From NCBI RefSeq assembly GCF_009882945.1, contig NZ_WTUY01000005.1:289816-353815 (forward strand): a stretch of 64,000 bases of DNA, in the 5' to 3' direction. Numbering within the stretch: the first letter of the stretch is position 1; each line of letters begins with the position of its first letter. Source of the stretch: Alcanivorax sp. DP30. GTDB lineage: Bacteria; Pseudomonadota; Gammaproteobacteria; Pseudomonadales; Alcanivoracaceae. The position numbers and the translations under genes were made by a program. The notes under the pieces are model-generated. The model was not told the origin of the DNA. It searched no databases and was given only the letters and a program-made list of their open reading frames with translations. Positions 36,949 to 45,034 of this stretch are shown here, one piece after another.

Positions 36949-37887
36949 ATGCGACTGATACTGATATTGCTTGTCCTGCTTTTTGCTGTTCCGGTTCAGG
37001 CGGATTGCCGGAATCTGGAGGCTCCCCGTGGTGTGTCTGCACCGGCCGAGAATCAATTGACACTGGCCACACTGAATCTGTGGCGATTACGGGATGAGCG
37101 CAAGGATGCGGATTTTGATGATCCGCTTTCTCCCTCGCTGCTCTCCCAGCGCCTGGATGCCATTGCCAGAACGGTGGCGGATTCCCTGAACGCTCCGCAC
37201 CTGTTGGCCGTGCAGGAAGTGGAGAACCGTGCCCTGCTGGATTCGCTGGCGGCGCGTCTGGCTCGTCGGGGCTGGCAATATCGAACCGTGCTACTGGAAG
37301 GCAATGATCCCTCGGGAATGGATGTGGGGCTACTTTATCGTGCGCCGGTGGCACTGAATGGTGCGGATGCCCTGTTCGCCAGTGAACGCTTTCGTGGGCA
37401 CCACCTGTATTCGCGTCCGCCACTGAAAGTATCAATCCGCGAACCGTTTCGTGCTGATCTGGTGGTGGTACACCTGCGCAGCGCGCGGGATCTGAAATCT
37501 TCCCGGGTGTTCGAGAAGCGCAGGCGTCAGGCAGCGACACTGGCCGCATGGGCAGAAGAACAGGAGGCCCCGCTTATCATTGCCGGAGACTTCAACAGCA
37601 CCTGGGACGCAGGCCGTTTTTCCGATAGTTACCAGCATTTTTCCGCTTCGGGCTTGTTCAATGTATGGCAGAAGCTGGCGCCCAATGAACGATACAGCTA
37701 TCGCCACCGGTGCCGCCCCCAGGCGCTGGATCACATCTGGGTGTCTGCGACGGTGAAAAGCCGGGTTGAGGCCGTGGCTGTCACCCGTGGCAATGCCGGA
37801 CGCTACAACGCCCTGTATGGCTCAAACGGGGTGTCACCCATTTCCGATCACGAGGCACTGGTGGTGTATTTTTCAGAGGGAAATTAA
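36949..37887 (+). CDS. Secreted endonuclease/exonuclease/phosphatase family protein
   Basis: A 312-residue exported protein (signal peptide MRLILILLVLLFAVPVQA). The EEP fold is evident: TLATLNLWRL at the first strand, AVQEVENRALLD with the metal-binding Glu, VVVHLRSARD, IIAGDFNSTWD and the C-terminal SDHEALVVYF with the catalytic His. Such proteins cleave phosphodiesters of nucleic acids, inositol phosphates or lipids. An extracellular or periplasmic nuclease role is likely. GTG 36943 is an alternative start two codons earlier. Confidence 0.88.
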   Translation: MRLILILLVLLFAVPVQADCRNLEAPRGVSAPAENQLTLATLNLWRLRDERKDADFDDPLSPSLLSQRLDAIARTVADSLNAPHLLAVQEVENRALLDSLAARLARRGWQYRTVLLEGNDPSGMDVGLLYRAPVALNGADALFASERFRGHHLYSRPPLKVSIREPFRADLVVVHLRSARDLKSSRVFEKRRRQAATLAAWAEEQEAPLIIAGDFNSTWDAGRFSDSYQHFSASGLFNVWQKLAPNERYSYRHRCRPQALDHIWVSATVKSRVEAVAVTRGNAGRYNALYGSNGVSPISDHEALVVYFSEGN

Positions 37888-37930
37888 AAGCAAGGTTTTG
37901 CGTGTTGCGTGGGGGCTAGCGGATTGACTA

Positions 37931-37990
37931 AAAAGACGCCGCGGGGTTGCTTGCGTGTTTGCGAGGACCAGGGAGAGCCCCGCGGCGTTG
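37931..37990 (-). terminator. Rho-independent terminator of the TorF-type porin gene
   Basis: On the minus strand ACGCCGCGGGG pairs with CCCCGCGGCGT over 37936-37987 with a loop of about 30 bases, followed by TCTTTTTAG. It ends the leftward porin gene transcript. The long loop is unusual. Confidence 0.75.
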
Positions 37991-38027
37991 AAACGTTGGG
38001 CGGCCTAAGCCGCCCGTGTGTTCTGTC

Positions 38028-38732
38028 TTACAGGGCGAATTCGTAAGCAACGCTCAGTACGACATCGTCGTCCCAGGTGTCTACGCCTGCTACATCTTCC
38101 TGATCAACGATCTTGGAAGCAGTGAAGGTGAATTGATCAGTCACTGCATAGCTGACATCGACATGGGTGTAATCGGCGAGAGTGCCATCCACTTCCGGGT
38201 CACCGTCAAAGTCATAGTAACCGGCAGTGATGCCGTACTTGTCGTAGCCATAGCCCAAAGCGAAGTAATTGTCTTTGTTGTCAGTGGCGTCGTCACCGTG
38301 ATCCACTTCGCCAACACCGATAAACGCGTCAGCGCTGAAACCTGCGAAGCCCAGACCGAGGTGCACTTCTTCGAAGTCTGCACTGGACGCCGGTGAAGCA
38401 GCGGTAGTACCACCAGTGGTGTAGTTGTAGTCAATGTAGCTGATGTCGTAGCTCAGGCCTTCAATTTCACCACCGAAACCTGCGTACAGATCGTACTCGG
38501 TATCATCGGTTTCAGAAGACGCCCAGGCACCAGCATAGAGACCGGAAGCGTGGGAGTAGTCAACGCTACCGTAGACCGCAGCACCGTCGGTCAGCTGCTG
38601 GCCACGCCACAAGTACTGGCTGGACGCACCCAGTGTTCCGCTGACTTCAGCAGCAGCGATGGCAGGCGCCATGCTGGCAGCGACAACAGAAGCGGCCAAA
38701 ACGGTTTTCTTCAGGCTAAATACGTTTTTCAT
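38028..38732 (-). CDS. TorF family (TIGR02001) putative porin, sigma-54/NtrC-type promoter
   Basis: A 234-residue outer-membrane protein with a signal peptide (KTVLAASVVAASMAPAIAAA, cut near 28) and an alternating barrel pattern ending SVAYEFAL. The stretch GTLGASSQYLWRGQQLTDG is the family opening. Function is uncertain; homologues are often near glnK-amtB ammonium genes. The upstream region has a close sigma-54 promoter match and two NtrC-like sites, which fits a role in nitrogen limitation. A terminator follows. The ATG at 38732 is placed by GAGGG upstream; the frame to 38783 is not signal-like. Confidence 0.85.
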   Translation of the reverse strand: MKNVFSLKKTVLAASVVAASMAPAIAAAEVSGTLGASSQYLWRGQQLTDGAAVYGSVDYSHASGLYAGAWASSETDDTEYDLYAGFGGEIEGLSYDISYIDYNYTTGGTTAASPASSADFEEVHLGLGFAGFSADAFIGVGEVDHGDDATDNKDNYFALGYGYDKYGITAGYYDFDGDPEVDGTLADYTHVDVSYAVTDQFTFTASKIVDQEDVAGVDTWDDDVVLSVAYEFAL

Positions 38733-38809
38733 TTGCAACCCTCTTAACAAGTCTAATTCGTTCAGTGTGCGCTGGTGACGCACCGCCTTCTTCGGCTCGC
38801 ATGAGATAT

Positions 38810-38825
38810 TGCAGAGAGTGTGCCA
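38810..38825 (-). promoter_or_regulatory. Sigma-54 promoter (-24/-12) of TorF-type porin gene
   Basis: Read on the minus strand, TGGCACACTCTCTGCA matches the sigma-54 consensus TGGCAC-N5-TTGCW at 15 of 16 checkable positions, with exact GG/GC spacing. The implied transcription start is about 65 bases upstream of the porin ATG. Two NtrC-like sites lie about 110-130 bases upstream of that start, the normal enhancer distance. Confidence 0.75.
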
Positions 38826-38901
38826 ACTATTTTTTATCTAATTAAAACAGCGGCCTAGCTATCGAGGAAGGAGGAAAGAGTAGGTTAAGTGATGCCTGGG
38901 G

Positions 38902-38936
38902 TGCGCAAAAATGGTGCTGCGCACCGCATTGGTGCA
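38902..38936. promoter_or_regulatory. Two NtrC-like enhancer sites
   Basis: Site 1 at 38902-38918 (TGCGCAAAAATGGTGCT) matches the NtrC consensus TGCACY-N4-TGGTGCA at about 14 of 17 positions. Site 2 at 38920-38936 (GCACCGCATTGGTGCA core) carries the full GCACC-N5-GGTGC palindrome. They lie in tandem upstream of the sigma-54 promoter and just after the stop codon of the adjacent lipoprotein gene. Confidence 0.7.
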
Positions 38937-38940
38937 ACCG

Positions 38941-39411
38941 TTATGGGCACTGCCAGTCGATTTGCACAGCATCGACGTTCGCCCCCGAGGCGTCCTCCAG
39001 CGACAGCCCACACTGACCCTTGTCGTACACAAAGTGCGCGCGGTACTGGGCATCGGCCTGAGGCGAAAATTGCAGGGCAACACGGCAGCGGTCGCGACTG
39101 TTGTCCGCCTGGCGACGGTTGTAGATCACTCCGATGCGGCTTGCGTGGCTGGTAGAGAGGGTTGTCGTGACCTGTGGGCTTTTCTTCATGGTCTCCAGCA
39201 GCTCGTTCAGGGCGTCTCCGCTCATCGGATTCTGTGATATCGCATATTCGGTGGGCTTGAAGCCTTTGCCGGGCACGCAGACGACAGGCTGGGCGGCGGT
39301 GTTGTTACTGGTAAACGTGATCTGGGCGGTGTCGCCAGTGGCAGGCGCCTGGTAGTTGAGGTGCTGACAGCCGGCGAGTAGTGCCAGGGGAACGAAAATC
39401 AGGGCTTTCAT
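38941..39411 (-). CDS. Hypothetical lipoprotein
   Basis: A 156-residue protein with a lipobox LLAGC (lipid near C15). The mature part is mostly beta with four further cysteines (VVCVPG, RDRCRV, KGQCGL, WQCP) that could form two disulfides in the periplasm. I do not recognise the family. The 3' end lies next to NtrC-like sites for the porin gene downstream, so readthrough of its transcript into the porin gene is also possible. Confidence 0.65.
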   Translation of the reverse strand: MKALIFVPLALLAGCQHLNYQAPATGDTAQITFTSNNTAAQPVVCVPGKGFKPTEYAISQNPMSGDALNELLETMKKSPQVTTTLSTSHASRIGVIYNRRQADNSRDRCRVALQFSPQADAQYRAHFVYDKGQCGLSLEDASGANVDAVQIDWQCP

Positions 39412-39562
39412 GGTGTGTCCTTTTTAAGGCGTTTTGCGAAGTGTAAGTCAGCCGGGCGGCGGACCCAATGGCTAAGCAGCTGCAAAGTCGGGGCCATGGT
39501 TGGATTGGCAGGTTTTTTTTTATCAAAGGGTGGCGGTGGTGACGGGAAATCCAGGGTTCCTG

Positions 39563-40609
39563 TCAGTCTGTTTCTCCAAACCAGTGCACAGCAGCCTGGT
39601 GAGTCAGTGTGGATTTTTCCCGCGTCGTGGGCAGCCAGCTGCCCGCATTGGCTGTCATGGCGGTGAGAAATTCAAACAGCGGCAAATGCTGACGTAGCAC
39701 CCGGTGATGACGATGGGAAATGACCGGGTTGAAGTAGCCAAAGAAATCCAGCATCTGGCGAGGGTTTTTGCGTACCCAGAGCCAGGACCCCATTTCCAGT
39801 GTGAAGGGCAGAAAAGTATGGGCCGGGGCCCGTTCCTGGGCATCATCATAAAGATAGTCCCAGAGATCCCCATGGGTGGTGTAGTTGATGGACTGAGGCT
39901 CAATCAGATAGGGATGGTGATGGGGGTAGGTCTGTTCCAGAACCTGTTTCAGCCGGAACACCTCGCCGATATGCGGAATCGGGCGATGGGAGCGTGCATA
40001 GCAGCACCAGATCCGGTCCCGTCGACCAAAGCCGCTGTGGCAATCAATACTCATGGAGAAGGGCGCCGGGAACAGTTTCTCCTGTACCACCCGGATCATG
40101 GCCTGGGCTTCCGGCTCCATGGGGGCGCCGCTCTTGCCCCGATACCAGGGCAGATGCCGGCTGATGCGGTGACCGCCGACCAGAAACGGGACTTTGCCCA
40201 TGGCATCCACCGGCGCGTTGCGCATCAGATCCACGCCATTGGGGTTGCTGCGGGTGCGCTTCCAGATGCCGCCAGGGTTGATCATTGGCATGAATACCAG
40301 TCTGACCTGTTCCAGGCGGCGATGCAGCTGATCATCCCACTGCAGGCGGTGGATCAGACTATGCAGCCAGGACATCAGCACCTGGCTGCCGATCCGTTCC
40401 ACCCCGTGCACACCGCCGAAGAAACCAATGACGGGCACCCGCGGTGATGTGGAGCCCATCTCGATGACTTTCACTGGCAGGGAAAGCTCCCCCATGGGCA
40501 CCTGATGCACCGTGCTCACTCGCAAGTGCCGCTCCCCCTCACGAATCAGCGCTTCCAGATCCAGCATTTCCGGGAGGTGGCGTTGTAGCAGATAGAGTCG
40601 GTCTTCCAT
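39563..40609 (-). CDS. M14-like zinc carboxypeptidase (DUF2817-type)
   Basis: A 348-residue cytoplasmic protein with an M14 peptidase/succinylglutamate-desuccinylase fold. Candidate zinc ligands are HGVE in GFFGGVHGVERIG (about 70-80) and H in MSIDCHSGFG; the catalytic Glu is in TLEMGSWLW. INPGGIWKRTRSNPNGVDLMRN is the substrate-binding region, including the Arg-Asn pair. It may trim peptides such as murein stem peptides. ATG 40609 is chosen; GTG 40624 would add five residues. No strong Shine-Dalgarno is visible. Confidence 0.8.
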   Translation of the reverse strand: MEDRLYLLQRHLPEMLDLEALIREGERHLRVSTVHQVPMGELSLPVKVIEMGSTSPRVPVIGFFGGVHGVERIGSQVLMSWLHSLIHRLQWDDQLHRRLEQVRLVFMPMINPGGIWKRTRSNPNGVDLMRNAPVDAMGKVPFLVGGHRISRHLPWYRGKSGAPMEPEAQAMIRVVQEKLFPAPFSMSIDCHSGFGRRDRIWCCYARSHRPIPHIGEVFRLKQVLEQTYPHHHPYLIEPQSINYTTHGDLWDYLYDDAQERAPAHTFLPFTLEMGSWLWVRKNPRQMLDFFGYFNPVISHRHHRVLRQHLPLFEFLTAMTANAGSWLPTTREKSTLTHQAAVHWFGETD

Positions 40610-41029
40610 AGGTGAGGGGCACACAGGGCGCGGAAAGTGTCGGAAAGGTTACCGTAGCGAGATAACAGAAATGTGACGGACGGGACTCCCTTCTCTCCAC
40701 GAAGCCGCTGTAGGAGCGGAGCTTGAGCCGCGATCCGAGCCTAAGCGAGGAGTGAGTTTAGAGTTACCACAAGCGCGTTTCGAAAGGCAAAACCGCACAC
40801 CTCTTTCTCGGCAGCTATCTTTGGATTTTCGCAATTCGTGACTCGAAAATCGCCTCTGGAATCCTTACCTCGCCAAGGCTCGGATCGCGAGCAGGCTCGC
40901 TCCTACAGCGGCTTCGCAGATTTGCGGGAGGCGCCGTCATCAAACCGTGACGTTGTTGTCAGCGATCTGTCACTCGACAGGCATAGCGTGCTCTCAACGG
41001 GATCAATCAGAAATCTGGGAACGTCTGCG
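40610..41029. other. 420-base spacer holding an inverted REP pair
   Basis: A divergent spacer whose main content is the repeat element at 40700-40916. I see no gene; an open frame from 40838 continues into the downstream papain-like gene but is built from the repeat. GGGA at 41017 supports the ATG at 41030. No clear promoter hexamers. Confidence 0.55.
40700..40916. repeat. BIME-like element: inverted REP pair
   Basis: Two arms of about 50 bases (40700-40750 and 40868-40916) are inverted copies at about 43 of 49 positions. Each opens CGAAGCCGCTGTAGGAGC, holds an internal hairpin (GCGAGC...GCTCGC type) and ends in GCGATCCGAGCC. The 117-base interior contains the shared core TTTCGAAAGGCAAAACC. 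A diverged relative sits at 45912-46075. No transposase is present; elements of this kind are mobilised by RAYT-type enzymes encoded elsewhere. Confidence 0.85.
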
Positions 41030-41734
41030 ATGACACTCACTCTGGATTCTGCTTTTACCCTGCGTACCGGGGATATCCTGCTGTTCTCGGGACGCGGTCT
41101 GACCAGTGAGGTGATTCGGGTATTTACCCGAAGCGCCTGGAGTCATATCGGCATGGTGGTTTTTCTGCCCGGTAGTGCCGAGCCGCTGGTGCTGGAGTCG
41201 ACCACCCTCGGAGAGTCGGAGGATGTGCGGCTCGGGAAGCCGGTGGCAGGGGTATCGCTGGTGTCCCTGGCCAGCAAGCTGCAGGACTATCCTGGCTCCG
41301 TGGTGGTGCGTCGCCGTCATGGCCCCGATTTAACCCCCCGGCAGGAAAAGTTGTTGCAGCGCCTGCTGCGGCGGCTCATGCATCGCCCTTACAAGAATTA
41401 CCTGCTTTGTAACGCCATTGATGTGCTCACCGGATTCCAGCGCAAGCCGGACCAGCGTGGCTGGTTCTGCTCCGAGCTGGTGGCAGAGCTGTATCGCAGG
41501 CTTGGCTGGCTACCCAGAGACACGCGGGCAAGTACTCTGGTGCCGGGTCATTTCGGTTCCCGATATATGCGACTGCAGAACGGCAAGCTGGGGCAGGCGC
41601 ATTGGCTCAAGCAGGGACCGGGAAGTCAGCGGATCAGATCCAGCGTCGGGTTTTGCGGCAGTAGTCCTTCCACGCCTCAGCAAACCTTTCGGCATGAAAC
41701 GCCTCTTCCGCGGCAATTACATGGGAATGGATAA
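41030..41734 (+). CDS. Permuted papain-like amidase (YiiX/YaeF type)
   Basis: A 234-residue protein of the circularly permuted NlpC/P60 group. Motifs: TGDILLFSG near the N terminus, the His in WSHIGMVVF and the nucleophile Cys in GWFCSELVAELY. Members are lipid- or peptide-directed hydrolases or acyltransferases. The ATG at 41030 fits, with GGGA upstream. The last 30 residues (after IRSS) run 101 bases over the antisense methyltransferase gene and look unlike the domain, so the true functional end may be near residue 205. Confidence 0.75.
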   Translation: MTLTLDSAFTLRTGDILLFSGRGLTSEVIRVFTRSAWSHIGMVVFLPGSAEPLVLESTTLGESEDVRLGKPVAGVSLVSLASKLQDYPGSVVVRRRHGPDLTPRQEKLLQRLLRRLMHRPYKNYLLCNAIDVLTGFQRKPDQRGWFCSELVAELYRRLGWLPRDTRASTLVPGHFGSRYMRLQNGKLGQAHWLKQGPGSQRIRSSVGFCGSSPSTPQQTFRHETPLPRQLHGNG

Positions 41735-42095
41735 CCCAGACCACGGGAATCAGCATCAGCATCATGCCGGCGCTGTGCTGGCTCAGCGCCATGGCTGCCG
41801 CCAGACAGGTGAAACCCAGGTAAATGGGATTGCGACTCAGGGCAAAGATACCGGTTGTCAGCAAGGTGCTGGCGGCCCGGTGGGGCATGACTGTGGTTTT
41901 TGCCAGCCGTAACTGAATGGCGGCAGCGAGCACCAACAGTATCCCGATAACGGCCAGTGCCAGTACCAGCCACTGGTCGCCGGCAAAGCCAACGGGAGGA
42001 AAGTGAATGGCTCGGTCAAGGCCATAGCCCATCAGCAGGCCGCCGAGGTAGAGCGCTGGCGGGGGCATCATTACCTGTGGGTGTTCGAGAGACAT
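41634..42095 (-). CDS. Isoprenylcysteine carboxyl methyltransferase-like membrane protein
   Basis: A 153-residue polytopic protein of the ICMT/PEMT type: four hydrophobic segments, GIFALSRNPIYLGF (the SAM-binding RNPxY motif) and EEAFHAERFAEAWKDYCRKTRRWI at the C terminus. Such enzymes methylate isoprenylated or phospholipid substrates; in bacteria the substrate is usually unknown. The 3' end overlaps the converging papain-like gene. ATG 42095 is preferred; 42149 would add 18 unlikely residues. Confidence 0.82.
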   Translation of the reverse strand: MSLEHPQVMMPPPALYLGGLLMGYGLDRAIHFPPVGFAGDQWLVLALAVIGILLVLAAAIQLRLAKTTVMPHRAASTLLTTGIFALSRNPIYLGFTCLAAAMALSQHSAGMMLMLIPVVWVIHSHVIAAEEAFHAERFAEAWKDYCRKTRRWI

Positions 42096-42413
42096 GGGCG
42101 CCGTCTTTGGGTTGTCGGGTCGGGAGCCTAGTGTAGCGAAGAGAGACAACGGACAGAACGGGCGGATGAGCCGCTGACGAAAAAGTTTTCGGGAGTAACT
42201 ATTGATCGATTCAAAAAAACTGGGTTATGGTAATTCCAACACCCGCCATAGCGGGAGTGATCGCGATCAAAAGCTGTAACAGCTTAATGCAACTGAACCG
42301 CCAAAAGGTATAAAACCAGGGCGGCAGGTGTAGGCGTCACTCTCGCATTTTCAGCGACGCCCCAGCCAGCTTCCCTACAATGCAACTAACGTGCACCTGC
42401 ACAGGGGATACGC
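42096..42413. promoter_or_regulatory. Divergent 318-base region with stacked palindromes before PIN-PhoH gene
   Basis: Within 90 bases there are four inverted repeats: CCCGC/GCGGG at 42242-42255, the perfect 12-mer TGATCGCGATCA at 42258-42269, AAGCTG/CAGCTT at 42271-42285 and CCGCC/GGGCGG at 42298-42324. No gene is evident. The stack could be operators for the methyltransferase gene or for the PIN-PhoH gene, or RNA structure in the latter's long leader. Confidence 0.5.
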
Positions 42414-43880
42414 ATGGAAGAGCGCGCGGCCAGACTCCACACCCTTTCCATCAACCACCACGCGAGCGCCAGCCAGAACGACAGCACCATCGAGCAAGAA
42501 CAGAAAAAAACCTACGTTATCGACACCAACGTCCTGATCCACGATCCCAACTCCCTGCTGAACTTTGAAGAACACCGCGTGGTCATTCCCATGACGGTGC
42601 TGGAAGAACTGGACAAGCTGAAGAGCGGAAAGTCGCATACGGCGGCAGATTGTCGGGCTGCCATCCGGCAGATCGACAAGGTGCTGGGGCATTGCACCCC
42701 GGAGCAGGTTGAAGCCGGCATCCCCATTCCGCGCGGCCCGGATAATTCCACCCAAGGCACGCTGACGGTGCTGATGTCTTCCGTGGAAGACGTGAAATCC
42801 CCATTGCCGGACCATCTCAACGACAATCGAATCATCAATGATGTACTTGCCATGAAAGCCCAGGCACCGGATGAACGTTTTATTCTGGTGACCAAGGACA
42901 TCAACATGCGCCTCAAGGCGCGGGCCTGTGGCATTGAGTCCGAGGATTATCACAACGATCAGCTGGTCACCGATATCAAACAGTTGACCCGCGGTTACTT
43001 CGAAGTGCCGGGATCATTCTGGGACCAGGTGACCCAGGTGGAGACCGAGCAAGACGGTGCGGATACGTTGCATTACCTGTCTCATGGTTTGCTTGTCAGC
43101 GAAATCCTTGGCGAGGAGGTATACCCCAATCAGTACATCATTGACGAGCAAGGCTTTGTCGGCCGCGTCATGAGTATCGAGAATGGGGTGGTGATGCTGA
43201 AGCACTACAAGGCGGACAGCATGCTGGAGCAGGAAGCTTGGGGCCTTAAGCCCATGAATATCCAGCAGGCCATCGCGCTTCAGTTACTGCTGGATCCGGA
43301 TGTGCATCTGGTGAATCTGACCGGTGCCGCGGGGTCCGGTAAAACCATTCTGGCCCTGGCCGCCGCCATCGAAATGACCGTGGAGCAGAAACGCTTCAAT
43401 AAGATCATCGCTACTCGCTCCACACCGCCGCTGGCGGAAGATCATGGCTTCCTGCCCGGTACTGAAGAGGAAAAAATGGATCCCTGGCTGGGTGCCATCA
43501 ACGATAATATCGAAGCCTTGCACCTGAACGATGAAAATCCCACCGGCAGCATCCAATATGTGAAGGAGCGGGCCAATATCCAGTTCAAGGCCATGAACTA
43601 CATCCGTGGCCGCAGTTTCCAGAAATCCCTGATCCTGATTGATGAGAGCCAGAATCTGACGCCTCATCAGATGAAGGCCATCATTACCCGGGCTGGGGAG
43701 GGCTCGAAGGTGGTGTGTCTTGGCAACCTGGCGCAGATCGATACGCCTTACCTGTCACCGACAAGTTCAGGACTGACCTACATGACCGAACGTTTCAAGC
43801 GATTTGTGCATGGTGGCTCGGTGCAGTTGAATGGTGTGCCGCGTTCATTGCTGGCGGAATATGCGGAGTCGTTCCTTTAA
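42414..43880 (+). CDS. PIN-domain PhoH-type ATPase (PhoH2/YlaK)
   Basis: A 488-residue fusion. An N-terminal PIN nuclease domain (VIDTNVLIHD with D37) is followed by a PhoH ATPase: Walker A GAAGSGKT near 304 and Walker B LILIDESQN near 410. PhoH2 proteins are RNA-unwinding RNases, in some species paired with an antitoxin-like PhoAT peptide. No clear PhoAT frame lies upstream here. GGGGA seven bases before the ATG supports the start. It ends in an AT-rich repeat arm and a terminator. Confidence 0.93.
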   Translation: MEERAARLHTLSINHHASASQNDSTIEQEQKKTYVIDTNVLIHDPNSLLNFEEHRVVIPMTVLEELDKLKSGKSHTAADCRAAIRQIDKVLGHCTPEQVEAGIPIPRGPDNSTQGTLTVLMSSVEDVKSPLPDHLNDNRIINDVLAMKAQAPDERFILVTKDINMRLKARACGIESEDYHNDQLVTDIKQLTRGYFEVPGSFWDQVTQVETEQDGADTLHYLSHGLLVSEILGEEVYPNQYIIDEQGFVGRVMSIENGVVMLKHYKADSMLEQEAWGLKPMNIQQAIALQLLLDPDVHLVNLTGAAGSGKTILALAAAIEMTVEQKRFNKIIATRSTPPLAEDHGFLPGTEEEKMDPWLGAINDNIEALHLNDENPTGSIQYVKERANIQFKAMNYIRGRSFQKSLILIDESQNLTPHQMKAIITRAGEGSKVVCLGNLAQIDTPYLSPTSSGLTYMTERFKRFVHGGSVQLNGVPRSLLAEYAESFL

Positions 43881-44013
43881 TTAATAATGAATAGTTAATA
43901 ACGCCGCGACCCTCATTGGGTTTAACCTGGAATGCAAGAGGCCGCACCCGTTTGGGTGCGGCCTCTTTGTTTTCAAAAAAAGAAAAAACTGGCTGGTGTT
44001 AACTATTCATTAT
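43878..44013. repeat. Terminator cassette copy 2
   Basis: Left arm at 43878-43902 and right arm at 43998-44013 are inverted copies of ATAATGAATAGTTAA, 15 of 15 identical. The right arm supplies the last three codons and the stop of the leftward hypothetical gene. The terminator hairpin lies between. Confidence 0.85.
43936..43974. terminator. Bidirectional terminator (GGCCGC stem)
   Basis: AAGAGGCCGCACCC pairs with GGGTGCGGCCTCTT around a four-base loop, then TTGTTTTC. The stem is 14 perfect base pairs, and both strands carry T-rich tails. It ends the PIN-PhoH gene and the converging hypothetical gene. Confidence 0.9.
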
Positions 44014-45000
44014 CTTCTTGCACGTTTCAGACTCGTAAAAATCATCCAGCGACCAGGCAATAAACGGTTCCAGTACGCCTTGCTCCACCAGAACGGATGC
44101 GCCTTTGGCGAGGGCGGGGGCGGTGAATTCACGAATCTTTTCTTCGCTGATCTGCATGCCTGAAAGGATGTCAGTCAGCGATTTTTCGCACAGGGCCTCC
44201 ACGGCAGCCTGGATGCCAACACGGATCAGGCGGCGGGTGTAATCAAGGCGTGCGCTCTCGTCACCGATCTGACAACCCTGTTCCACCAGCTCCTTGACGG
44301 TGCCAGCCGGAATCTGGGAAAGGTAGTCCGCTGGCTTGAGCGGAGAGACGCGACGATAGCCGTCGCGGGCCAACTGCTCGATACGCTCGTTGGTGAGCTG
44401 CCTGTTGAGCCATTGCTCACCGGTCTTGAGGGTTTCACGAATATTCTTCTGCAAATACCCGCGAATGGATTCCTCCATGCCGCCCATGGCTTTACCAACC
44501 ACACTCTTGCGGCCCATTTTCATGACGCTGCTGACGCCAGGCAGTTTGGCCAGCGCGTTCTCTTCCAGCAGGAAATTCTTGATGCCGGTGTAGAGCATCT
44601 CGCTAACCATTTCGCTGACCAGCGGATGGTTCATGCCGGCATGAATCGCTTTTTCTCGCAGTGATTTTAGCTGCAGGGATTTCTCCAGCACCGCCTCGAA
44701 GTGTGCTTCGCTGAGTAACTCGCCAACCGTGGCGTCGTCCTGCTCGGCCGCCTTGATTACCGCCTCTGTGGTTTGCACGATGACGTCCTGCAGACCCTGT
44801 GCGCTGTTCGCTTCCAGTACCCACTGCTCCACTACCTGACACAGACTGTCACTGTCCACCAGGTTGCCAAGAGGGGTGTCACCCAGGGTGGTGCTGACCT
44901 GGATCATGATGGCTTGCCAGTGATCCGGATTTTGAAGTTGTTGGCAGAGATGTTCCTTGTGGGCGTCGCGCAGTGCGCTAATCAGTTCAGAAGACGACAT
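43999..45000 (-). CDS. Conserved-type hypothetical protein, mostly helical
   Basis: A 333-residue protein without signal peptide or membrane helices that I can see. It is rich in amphipathic helices (for example KSLQLKSLREKAIHAG and KGASVLVEQGVLEPFI). I do not recognise the family. It is divergent from ompW, with the FNR-like box 21-34 bases upstream of its start. The stop lies in the repeat arm of terminator cassette 2. Confidence 0.6.
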   Translation of the reverse strand: MSSSELISALRDAHKEHLCQQLQNPDHWQAIMIQVSTTLGDTPLGNLVDSDSLCQVVEQWVLEANSAQGLQDVIVQTTEAVIKAAEQDDATVGELLSEAHFEAVLEKSLQLKSLREKAIHAGMNHPLVSEMVSEMLYTGIKNFLLEENALAKLPGVSSVMKMGRKSVVGKAMGGMEESIRGYLQKNIRETLKTGEQWLNRQLTNERIEQLARDGYRRVSPLKPADYLSQIPAGTVKELVEQGCQIGDESARLDYTRRLIRVGIQAAVEALCEKSLTDILSGMQISEEKIREFTAPALAKGASVLVEQGVLEPFIAWSLDDFYESETCKKIMNS

Positions 45001-45020
45001 AGTGACAGGCCTCGTTTTTA

Positions 45021-45034
45021 TTGATTTGGAGCAA
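45021..45034. promoter_or_regulatory. FNR/ANR-like box in ompW promoter region
   Basis: TTGATTTGGAGCAA matches the FNR/ANR consensus TTGAT-N4-ATCAA at nine of ten positions. If it is centred at -41.5 a rightward promoter would start near 45069, with a weak TTCAAT as -10 at 45057-45062. ompW is an FNR-regulated gene in enteric bacteria. Confidence 0.4.
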
